NCBI GenBank assembly: GCA_002426025.1
Contig: DINP01000144.1
Span: 31,620-37,666, forward strand
Direction: 5' to 3'
From: Bacteroidales bacterium UBA5537
GTDB taxonomy: Bacteria; Bacteroidota; Bacteroidia; Bacteroidales; Lentimicrobiaceae
DNA: 6,047 nucleotides
In this document: piece by piece, positions 1 through 5,364 of the stretch
How positions within the stretch are numbered: position 1 is the stretch's first letter
Layout: each line of letters opens with the position of its first letter
Translations under genes and position numbers: made by a program
The notes under the pieces: model-generated
Database searches by the model: none
What the model was told of the DNA's origin: nothing
Seen by the model: the letters and a program-made list of their open reading frames with translations, nothing else

Positions 1-332
1 TCATCAGTTCCATCGGTTCCGTTGTGGCATCCAACACAACCAATTTTATAGTGACCTGATTGTTTATATTCAGCAAAACCTTCTCCTCCCATAAAAACCC
101 TGTCGTAAGGTTCATAATGCGGTGCTTCACCACCACATCCACCGGCTGGTAATACGGAATCAGGTGTATAAACCTGCTGTAAATGTGCATAATTGGTATG
201 GCATCCTTCGCAAGAAGCCAGAGAATTTTGCTCTTCATGTACGGGATTATCCTTATTACAGGCAGTAATGGCAAAGGATAGCGCGAAAATAAAAACAGGT
301 ATCCCGATCTTAAATAGTTTCTGTGAGTTCAT
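1..332 (-). CDS. Multiheme c-type cytochrome, predicted lipoprotein (5' part; 3' end beyond window)
   Basis: This is an open frame of 110 codons from ATG at 332 running off the left edge without a stop. The N-terminus has a short basic start (K5, K8), a hydrophobic stretch (about residues 9-23) and a lipobox I-T-A-C with C25 as the predicted lipidated cysteine, so the protein is probably an exported lipoprotein. Two haem c attachment motifs are visible, CEGCH (41-45) and CVGCH (99-103), so the full protein is at least dihaem and probably multihaem. An additional Cys (C66) lies in a Gly-rich stretch between them. By family knowledge such proteins carry electrons in the periplasm or at the cell surface; the partner or substrate cannot be told from this fragment. 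It is transcribed divergently from the Crp/Fnr-type regulator at 540, which suggests but does not prove control by it. The start is the first Met directly before the signal sequence; only a weak purine run (AGATCAGG) precedes it. Confidence 0.85.
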   Translation of the reverse strand, partial: MNSQKLFKIGIPVFIFALSFAITACNKDNPVHEEQNSLASCEGCHTNYAHLQQVYTPDSVLPAGGCGGEAPHYEPYDRVFMGGEGFAEYKQSGHYKIGCVGCHNGTDGTD

Positions 333-361
333 CCTGATCTGTTTAGTTTGCAGATAATTAT

Positions 362-379
362 ATGTGTAAATAGTCACAT
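362..379. promoter_or_regulatory. CRP-like palindrome, candidate operator
   Basis: The sequence ATGTGT-AAATAG-TCACAT is an 18-bp dyad with one mismatched pair (367/374). It fits the Crp-family pattern TGTGA-N6-TCACA in 9 of 10 positions. It lies 30 bp upstream of the cytochrome start codon, in the gap shared with the divergent Crp/Fnr-type regulator. If the -7 element at 393-400 is the cytochrome promoter, the site falls just downstream of the start of transcription, a position that favours repression. Binding by the neighbouring regulator is inferred; the recognition helix of that protein looks more FNR-like than CRP-like, so a different family member may bind here. Confidence 0.45.
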
Positions 380-392
380 TATTAAATCTTTA

Positions 393-400
393 CAAAGATT
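393..400 (-). promoter_or_regulatory. Possible -7 promoter element for the cytochrome gene
   Basis: On the minus strand the sequence reads AATCTTTG, matching five of the six fixed positions of the Bacteroidota -7 consensus TAnnTTTG. It is about 60 bp upstream of the cytochrome start codon. The nearest upstream TTG (426-424) is a little further away than the usual -33 spacing. In this AT-rich gap a chance match is possible, so the call is weak. Confidence 0.3.
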
Positions 401-477
401 GCTATTTTGCAGTCATTGTTAATCAATTATCAATAGGAATGCGTCCCGTTTCCTTATGCTTTGCGATTGGAATAATC

Positions 478-491
478 TTGATACAAATCAG
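478..491 (+). promoter_or_regulatory. FNR-like operator upstream of the Crp/Fnr-family regulator
   Basis: TTGAT-ACAA-ATCAG matches the FNR box TTGAT-N4-ATCAA at 9 of 10 fixed positions. Its centre (484.5) is about 39-42 bp upstream of the start of transcription expected from the -7 element at 512-519, the place where class II Crp/Fnr activators bind. No good -33 element is found at the normal distance, which fits an activator-dependent promoter. Autoregulation by the protein encoded at 540 is an inference from position and family. Confidence 0.5.
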
Positions 492-511
492 GAAAATATG
501 TGATATATTAG

Positions 512-519
512 TATCTTTG
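512..519 (+). promoter_or_regulatory. Bacteroidota-type -7 promoter element (TATCTTTG)
   Basis: TATCTTTG is an exact match to the Bacteroidota housekeeping -7 consensus TAnnTTTG. Transcription would begin around 523-526, giving a leader of about 15 nt. That leader holds the purine-rich AGAGAGG (527-533) 6 nt before the ATG at 540, a better Shine-Dalgarno than most genes in this window have. The -33 element is not recognisable. Confidence 0.6.
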
Positions 520-539
520 TTCACGCAGAGAGGTAATAT

Positions 540-1238
540 ATGGATAATAAAATAATACAAGGTACCAGTTGCTCAATAAGCTCCCATCATTGTAAATGCT
601 TCGAGAAGCTTACAAAGGAGGAACAGAGTTTTTTGGATGCCAATTCAGTAAAAATAAAATACCATAAAAGGGAGGTAATTTGCAAACAGGGTGGTTTTGT
701 ATCACATGTTATGTTTGTTGAAAAAGGTTTGGCTAAGGTCTATCTCGACAATGGCGTAAATTCTCTGGTTCTGAAAATTATCCCTTCTGGAAACCTACTT
801 GGGTTGACCTCCTTATCAGATGACCTTAACACTTATCAGTATTCAGCTATGGCTTATGTTGAGACTGAAATTAAACAGATTGATATTAGTGTATTCAGAC
901 AGTTGGTAAGATCAAATGCCGAATTTGCCAAAGAGGTTATAGATATTTTAAGTGCAAACAGTGTTCAGATCTATGGTCGCTTTTTTTGCCTAACCCACAA
1001 GCAGGCCTATGGCCGTTTGGCTGATATTTTGCTTTGTCTTTCAAACAGGGTTTTTAAGCAAACCGAATTTGATTTGCCGCTATCGCGCAAAGATCTGGCT
1101 GAGCTATCAGGAATGAGCTCAGAGACCGTGATACGAATGCTGAAAAAATTCTCAGACGACGGCCTTATTCAAATGAATGGAAAAAGTCTGAAAGTTCTTG
1201 ATTTTGATCGTTTGGTAAGAATAAGTGAAATAGGGTAG
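540..1238 (+). CDS. Crp/Fnr-family transcriptional regulator
   Basis: A 232-residue protein with the standard length and layout of the Crp/Fnr family. A cyclic-nucleotide-binding-type beta barrel covers about residues 24-115, with the characteristic K-Q-G-G (49-52) and V-E-K-G (60-63) turns. A long dimerisation helix spans about 120-150, and a C-terminal winged helix-turn-helix about 155-225, with recognition helix S-S-E-T-V-I-R (193-199). Glu195 and Arg199 match the conserved DNA-contacting Glu and Arg of FNR and CRP, while Ser194 stands where CRP has Arg180, which points away from a pure TGTGA reader and towards a TTGAT-like site. The barrel does not show an obvious cAMP-binding signature. 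The N-terminus has C11, C18 and C20, with C48 further on, which could hold an Fe-S cluster or act as a redox switch as in FNR, though the spacing differs from E. coli FNR. The gene is divergent from a multihaem cytochrome, so a respiratory or redox signal is plausible. The ATG at 540 is chosen because it follows an AGAGAGG ribosome site and a -7 element. Confidence 0.92.
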   Translation: MDNKIIQGTSCSISSHHCKCFEKLTKEEQSFLDANSVKIKYHKREVICKQGGFVSHVMFVEKGLAKVYLDNGVNSLVLKIIPSGNLLGLTSLSDDLNTYQYSAMAYVETEIKQIDISVFRQLVRSNAEFAKEVIDILSANSVQIYGRFFCLTHKQAYGRLADILLCLSNRVFKQTEFDLPLSRKDLAELSGMSSETVIRMLKKFSDDGLIQMNGKSLKVLDFDRLVRISEIG

Positions 1239-1273
1239 TTGATCTAAATAGTTACTTCTTTCATTATCAGACC

Positions 1274-2257
1274 TTATTTCCCCAGCCCACTAAAATATTT
1301 CATAAACTGAGCGCGCTCATATAAACCGGGATTGTTTGCCCCGGCATAGCTAAGTTTTCCCTGAAAATCGCTGATATATTCGTATTTGTGCTCCATCATC
1401 CATTTTTTCAGAAAGCTGTTCATTTGCGTAATCGATTCAGGACCTGATTTATAGAGGGTTGTTGCTACCTGAACAACATTGGCACCTGCCAGTAAATTTT
1501 TAACCACACCGGCTCCGTCATGAATACCTGTAGTGGCCGCAAGATTCCCTTTCACAAACGGACGCAGAATGCCGATCCATCGCTGTACCAGGCCGTTTTC
1601 TTCCGGAGTGCTGAATGATCCGCCCGATTCAATGGTCATGGTATTGATGTTGATGTCGGGGTTAAAAAAGCGGTTAAACAGCACCAGCGCTTCACTTATT
1701 TCGGATAGATTCACCATAAAATTGGCCATTCCGGTAAAATAGTGATGCACTTTCAGTGCCACAGGAAGTGTCGTATTCTTCTTTACGGAATCAACGATTT
1801 CAATATACCTGGCTGCGACACTTGCATCATTTTCATTTGGATCCGAGGGCAGAATAAAAATATTTAGCTCAATGGCATCGGCGCCTGACCGTTCAATGTC
1901 TTTGGCGAATGATACCCAGCTGTCGTTGGTTGAACAGTGGACGGATGCAATGATCGGAATACCGGCATTTTTCTTTGAATCCCTGATTAGATTCAGATAC
2001 GACTGAACCTCATGTTGCCGCGTATAGAACGATACATAGTTTTCTGCATCGGTATAAGAGTTGAACATGTTGTTGGTGCGCTGGGCATCAATTTCCATCA
2101 GGATCTGCTCTTCGAATACCGACTTTAATACTACTGCGCCTGCTCCGGCTTTGGCCATTTCCATAACGCGCTCTGTGGATGAGGTAAAATCGCTGCTTCC
2201 GGCAATTATCGGGCTGCTCAGCGATAAGCCCATATAGGTGGTTGAAATATCAGTCAT
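1274..2257 (-). CDS. Dihydroorotate dehydrogenase-like FMN protein, probably not a true PyrD
   Basis: A 327-residue TIM-barrel flavoprotein of the DHOD family. FMN-site features visible are the A-G-S-S-D-F loop (19-24), the V-L-K-S strand with Lys45, the E-L-N strand end with Asn132, Lys169 in A-L-K-V, the T-T-G-I-H-D-G phosphate loop (242-248) and the G-A-N-V-V-Q-V-A-T strand (258-266). Where class 1 DHODs and dihydropyrimidine dehydrogenase have the catalytic Cys (N-x-S-C-P), this protein reads L-N-I-F-I-L-P-S-D-P-N (131-141), with no Cys and no clearly aligned Ser. Family knowledge, recalled and not checked, is that such DHOD-like proteins keep FMN binding but lack catalytic residues and have no assigned reaction. 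It is the last gene of the visible operon: its ATG overlaps the stop of the GltD fusion by one base (TAATG) and has a perfect GGAGG. This coupling suggests it works with that flavoprotein. It converges with the regulator gene across 35 bp in which no terminator hairpin is evident. Confidence 0.88.
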   Translation of the reverse strand: MTDISTTYMGLSLSSPIIAGSSDFTSSTERVMEMAKAGAGAVVLKSVFEEQILMEIDAQRTNNMFNSYTDAENYVSFYTRQHEVQSYLNLIRDSKKNAGIPIIASVHCSTNDSWVSFAKDIERSGADAIELNIFILPSDPNENDASVAARYIEIVDSVKKNTTLPVALKVHHYFTGMANFMVNLSEISEALVLFNRFFNPDININTMTIESGGSFSTPEENGLVQRWIGILRPFVKGNLAATTGIHDGAGVVKNLLAGANVVQVATTLYKSGPESITQMNSFLKKWMMEHKYEYISDFQGKLSYAGANNPGLYERAQFMKYFSGLGK

Positions 2258-4062
2258 TAGTTTTCCTCCATCGTTGAATTAAGATACTGGTCAATTCCCC
2301 TGGCAGCTTTATGGCCATTGGCAATTCCGTGAATTACATCGGGTCCTTCGATAATATCGCCACCCATAAAGAGCCAGGGCAATTTGGTCTGGAAGGTGAG
2401 TTTGTCAACCTGGATGCGGCCACGCGAGTCTTTGTCTAGTTGATCAAGATACTCGGCGGGTATATATGAGAGATTGGCTCCCTGTCCGATGGATTCAACA
2501 ACCATATCGGCTTCGAAGAAATTCTCATTTGTTTCATTAAATTTTGGATTGAATCTTTTTTCCTCGTCAAATACCGATACACACTGCACTACTTTCAATC
2601 CTTTAATCTTTTCTTTTTCAACCACAATTTCGCGCGGTCCCCAACCCGGGTTAACAATGGCGCCTTCTTCCCTGGCTTCCACAACTTCTTCTCGATCTGC
2701 AGGCATAATGTCTTCTGTTTCGAGTGAAGTGGCAATCAGTTGAACTTTACCGTATTTCTGACGCTGCATGCGAGCGAGCGAGCGGGTGATGTCCATGGCA
2801 ACGTTTCCTCCTCCGATTACTACAATCTTTTCAGCTACCTCGATGGGCTCACCGAGGGTGATCTTACGAAGTAGATCAATCGACTGGTAAACGTTTGCAT
2901 GATCAGTTCCCGGAATACGGGTGCTGCGTCCGTCGTGTAATCCGGTTGCAGAGAATACTGCATCGTATTGTTTTTTGAGCTCCGGAAGTGTAATGTCTTT
3001 ACCGATGGTTACATTGTATTTGATTTCAACACCCAGTGAAAGGATGAAATTGATGTCTTTGTCGATCTGGTCGTAAGGGAGGCGGTATTCTGGAATTCCA
3101 AAACGCATCATGCCTCCTGCAGCTGCTAATTTTTCAAAAATGGTGATCTGATAGCCCATCCTGGCAAGGTAATAAGCTGCACTCATACCCGAAGGTCCTG
3201 CACCGATGATGGCAATTTTACGGTTGTTTTTCTCCATGGAATCCGAACCTAAAACTTCGGCATACTTCGATGATGGCACCTGATCAGCAATGTAGCGTTT
3301 CAACCAACGAATAGAAAGAGGCTCACCTGTGTGGCCAACCGAACAAACCGATTCGCATTTATTGGTACAGATGCGTCCGCAGATTTCGGGCAGCGGGTTG
3401 GTTTCATACATAATACGCAAGCCCTCTTCGATATTGTCTTCGCGAATGGCTTTAATATAGTCAGGGATACCCATGTGGGCCGGGCAGGTCGCGGTACAGA
3501 TTCCGCACTCAACGCAGCGGTCGGCTTCTTTCATAGCCTCCTCTTTCGAGAATCCTTTCATGATTTCGATAAACGAATCCTGGCGCTCTTCCGGTGTAAG
3601 TTCGCCCATATGAACGCGGGTTTTACCGTAAAACGAATAACCGTCGCCGGGTTTATGCCAGCCTTTTTCAGCATTGTCCCACGATTTTTTATCGACTCCC
3701 GGAATAAATTTGAGTTCTTCCGGATCTGGTGTAACCCAGGTAAATTCGTTTGACATCGACAAAGAGTTGGTCGTGCACACATCAACGCATAAAGCGCACC
3801 AGCAGCATCGTCCATAATCTACCATCGGACGGAGACCGCTGTCGCCACTCTTTGTTTCGATGCCATCGACCGGCACCAGAACGATGGCTTCGTTTTCGCA
3901 GATGGCTTCACAGCTTCCGCATCCGATGCAGGTATTCACATCATTTTTATGGAATCCGCGGTAACGGTCGGCCCCTTCCCTGAACGGGTTTTTAAGGGTA
4001 ACCGGTTCTTTGAATAGGTTGCCCCAGGCTCTGAAGGGCAACAATGTATCTTTTAAACTCAT
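2257..4062 (-). CDS. NuoI-like ferredoxin fused to GltD-like FAD/NAD(P) oxidoreductase
   Basis: A 601-residue fusion. Residues 1-105 resemble NuoI: a P-V-T-L-K-N-P-F segment, the R-Y-R-G motif (33-36), and two [4Fe-4S] motifs, C45-x2-C48-x2-C51-x3-C55 and C86-x2-C89-x2-C92-x3-C96. A linker leads to a GltD-type helical domain (about 150-270) with C183/C186/C189/C193 and C228/C232/C236/C240, the two-cluster pattern of glutamate synthase small subunit, NfnB and dihydropyrimidine dehydrogenase. Then come the FAD fold (G-A-G-P-S-G, 287-292; acidic E310), the NAD(P) fold (G-G-G-N-V-A, 417-422) and the closing FAD motif G-G-D (567-569). Four [4Fe-4S] clusters and one FAD are predicted, in the cytoplasm. 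GltD proteins pass electrons between NAD(P)H and Fe-S partners; NuoI passes them to NuoB. No glutamate synthase large subunit is nearby, whereas NuoB, NuoC and NuoD homologues are directly upstream, so the fusion is inferred to be the electron-entry arm of a complex I-like enzyme. The gap to the upstream gene is 53 bp. Confidence 0.92.
   Translation of the reverse strand: MSLKDTLLPFRAWGNLFKEPVTLKNPFREGADRYRGFHKNDVNTCIGCGSCEAICENEAIVLVPVDGIETKSGDSGLRPMVDYGRCCWCALCVDVCTTNSLSMSNEFTWVTPDPEELKFIPGVDKKSWDNAEKGWHKPGDGYSFYGKTRVHMGELTPEERQDSFIEIMKGFSKEEAMKEADRCVECGICTATCPAHMGIPDYIKAIREDNIEEGLRIMYETNPLPEICGRICTNKCESVCSVGHTGEPLSIRWLKRYIADQVPSSKYAEVLGSDSMEKNNRKIAIIGAGPSGMSAAYYLARMGYQITIFEKLAAAGGMMRFGIPEYRLPYDQIDKDINFILSLGVEIKYNVTIGKDITLPELKKQYDAVFSATGLHDGRSTRIPGTDHANVYQSIDLLRKITLGEPIEVAEKIVVIGGGNVAMDITRSLARMQRQKYGKVQLIATSLETEDIMPADREEVVEAREEGAIVNPGWGPREIVVEKEKIKGLKVVQCVSVFDEEKRFNPKFNETNENFFEADMVVESIGQGANLSYIPAEYLDQLDKDSRGRIQVDKLTFQTKLPWLFMGGDIIEGPDVIHGIANGHKAARGIDQYLNSTMEEN
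2265..2269 (-). promoter_or_regulatory. Strong Shine-Dalgarno for the DHOD-like gene
   Basis: On the minus strand GGAGG lies 7 nt before the ATG at 2257, inside the last codons of the upstream gene. Together with the TAATG stop-start overlap it fixes the start and indicates translational coupling. It is the only perfect GGAGG seen before a gene in this operon. Confidence 0.7.
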
Positions 4063-4081
4063 AATTCAGTTTTTCAGATTA

Positions 4082-4096
4082 AACCATTCACTGGTT
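4082..4096. repeat. Small inverted repeat between the NuoD-like and fusion genes
   Basis: AACCA-ttcac-TGGTT forms a 5-bp stem with a 5-nt loop in the 53-bp spacer (4063-4115). It is short and has no following U-run on the transcript, so it is unlikely to end transcription; it may be chance or a minor mRNA hairpin. Nothing else is recognisable in the spacer. Confidence 0.3.
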
Positions 4097-4115
4097 GTTT
4101 ATTATCTCTTCGTAC

Positions 4116-5300
4116 TTACCGCTCAATTTCGGGCGGGCAGGTTTGCAGTGAGACCATGATGGCGGCCACATCGGAAATATTGGCGCCAACAAGTAAATCC
4201 TCAAGCAACGCAATGGCGTGATTATATGACGGGCCTCTGAGGTTGATCCTGCGGGGTTTATCACTACCATCCGTTACCATATACAGACCATATTCACCGC
4301 GTGAAGCTTCTGAGCGCACGTAGGTTTCACCTTTCGGGATACGCCAGTGCAGAACATTGGGTGTTTCAGCTTTAAATTCACCTTTTTCGGGCATTTTGGC
4401 CAGAATCTGACGAATAAGGTCTACGGTCATAATCAGATCATGCCAGCGGGTACGGCTGCGGTTATAGATATCGGAATGGTGCATGACCATGGGTTCGAAA
4501 TCGAGCTGATCGTAAACCAGGTAAGGATAATCCTTGCGAACGTCGCGGTTGAAACCGGCCGAACGGGCGACAGGTCCTACAATTCCATATTTATCAACCC
4601 AAGAGGGATCGATAACGGCCACATCAACAGCGCGGCGTTTGAACACGGAATTACTATACATGAGATTATCGATACGGACAATAAATTTGTCGATTTCCTG
4701 GAGGTTTTCTTCCATTCGTTTTTTAAACCCATAGGGCAAGAGTCCGCGAACACCACCGGGTGTCATAAACATATGGTAAATGCGGCCTCCGGTGAGTTCT
4801 TCGAAACGGTCGAGGATCAGTTCGCGCATATAAACACCCCACTGTACCCCAACGCCGAGAGCAAAGGTTCCACCTTGTCCGGGAACCACTCTGAGCAATG
4901 CCTGCAGACGGGCCATTTCAAGAATAAGGGTGCGAATCCATCTGGCCATTTCAGGAATCTCAATACCTGAAAGTTCTTCAACACACGCGCAATAGACGTA
5001 TTCATTTGAATCGGGTTCAGCCACGCACATGCGGATGCTGGTTTGCATTCCCTGGATAAACAGGCGACGCTCAATCAGTTTTTCAAAACCACGGTGCAGG
5101 TAACCCACATGGGTTTTTGCCTCCACAATTTCATCGCCGGCCAGTGTAAGCTCAATGGCCATATTTCCGGTAACTCCGGGATGGTTCGGGCCCTGCCAGA
5201 GTTTCACGTATTTGTGCGAGTCAAGATCGATCTGCAGTTTTCCATCAGCATCTGGCTGCGGATATTTGCTTCTGTCGGTTTTTATATTAAATAAGCTCAT
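4116..5300 (-). CDS. NuoD / [NiFe]-hydrogenase large-subunit-like protein with altered metal and quinone sites
   Basis: A 394-residue homologue of NuoD (complex I 49-kDa subunit) and of group 4 [NiFe] hydrogenase large subunits, about the normal length. Landmarks are G-P-N-H-P-G-V-T-G (37-45), matching NuoD G-P-Q-H-P-x-x-H-G; H-R-G-F-E-K-L (69-75); V-E-E-L-S-G-I-E-I-P (107-116); F-N-R-D-V-R-K-D-Y-P-Y (250-260); S-R-G-E-Y-G (333-338); and the end S-L-Q-T-C-P-P-E-I-E-R (384-394). The hydrogenase L1 motif (RxCxxC) is R90-M-C92-V-A-E95 and the L2 motif (CxxC) is C388-P-P-E391, so each pair keeps the first Cys and has Glu for the second. The complex I quinone ligands are also absent: the second His of the N-terminal loop is Thr44, and the Tyr of R-L/M-D-Y is Val93. 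It should therefore not be read as a standard quinone-reducing subunit or a functional hydrogenase; an Ehr- or Mbx/Mbs-like role is plausible. It follows the NuoC-like gene by 46 bp that includes a hairpin. Confidence 0.9.
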   Translation of the reverse strand: MSLFNIKTDRSKYPQPDADGKLQIDLDSHKYVKLWQGPNHPGVTGNMAIELTLAGDEIVEAKTHVGYLHRGFEKLIERRLFIQGMQTSIRMCVAEPDSNEYVYCACVEELSGIEIPEMARWIRTLILEMARLQALLRVVPGQGGTFALGVGVQWGVYMRELILDRFEELTGGRIYHMFMTPGGVRGLLPYGFKKRMEENLQEIDKFIVRIDNLMYSNSVFKRRAVDVAVIDPSWVDKYGIVGPVARSAGFNRDVRKDYPYLVYDQLDFEPMVMHHSDIYNRSRTRWHDLIMTVDLIRQILAKMPEKGEFKAETPNVLHWRIPKGETYVRSEASRGEYGLYMVTDGSDKPRRINLRGPSYNHAIALLEDLLVGANISDVAAIMVSLQTCPPEIER

Positions 5301-5337
5301 TGCCGTTTTTTTATGAATTTAAGTTCTGAAGGTTCAG

Positions 5338-5364
5338 CTTTATCCCTTATTCTTTGGGATAAAG
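5338..5364 (-). repeat. Perfect hairpin spanning the stop codon of the NuoC-like gene
   Basis: CTTTATCCC (5338-5346) and GGGATAAAG (5356-5364) are perfect 9-bp inverted arms around a 9-nt loop (5347-5355) that contains the TAA stop of the NuoC-like gene. The transcript would fold into a stem here, followed by a second small dyad (CTGAAGGTTCAG, 5326-5337). No U-run follows either dyad, so a simple intrinsic terminator is unlikely; an RNA processing or stability element that sets the ratio of the NuoB/C and NuoD/fusion products is possible. One arm is coding, so part of the symmetry is constrained by the protein end. Confidence 0.55.

Noticed and set aside
415..427. ATTGTTAATCAAT near-palindrome as another FNR box
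   Set aside because: The TTG and CAA halves are separated by the wrong distance for TTGAT-N4-ATCAA, and the region is AT-rich, so chance is likely.
1239..1273. A bidirectional terminator in the convergent gap
   Set aside because: No stem with a following T-run could be found in these 35 bp on either strand, so none is annotated although transcripts must end near here.
1274..2257. Annotation as pyrD (dihydroorotate dehydrogenase)
   Set aside because: The catalytic Cys/Ser loop is not preserved and the gene is coupled to a redox operon with no pyrimidine biosynthesis genes.
2770..2784. GCGA tandem repeat (3.75 copies), a possible phase-variation tract
   Set aside because: It encodes the conserved-looking R-S-L-A-R-M segment of the GltD NAD(P) domain and is too short to be a convincing slippage tract in a housekeeping-type gene.
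3331..3753. A 140-codon plus-strand open frame opposite the fusion gene
   Set aside because: It is antisense to the Cys-rich GltD region; its composition is a mirror of that coding sequence and it has no ribosome site or motif of its own.
2257..4062. Annotation as glutamate synthase small subunit (gltD)
   Set aside because: The GltD-like part is a shared module; the NuoI-like front part, the NuoBCD-like neighbours and the absence of a gltB nearby argue against glutamate synthesis.
4347..4970. A 207-codon open frame on the plus strand
   Set aside because: It lies entirely antisense to the NuoD-like gene, whose protein has clear family motifs; the plus-strand product shows no recognisable domain, and its length follows from the codon use of the real gene.
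4116..5300. Annotation as an active [NiFe] hydrogenase large subunit
   Set aside because: Only one Cys of each CxxC pair remains (C92 and C388), so the four-Cys NiFe site cannot form.
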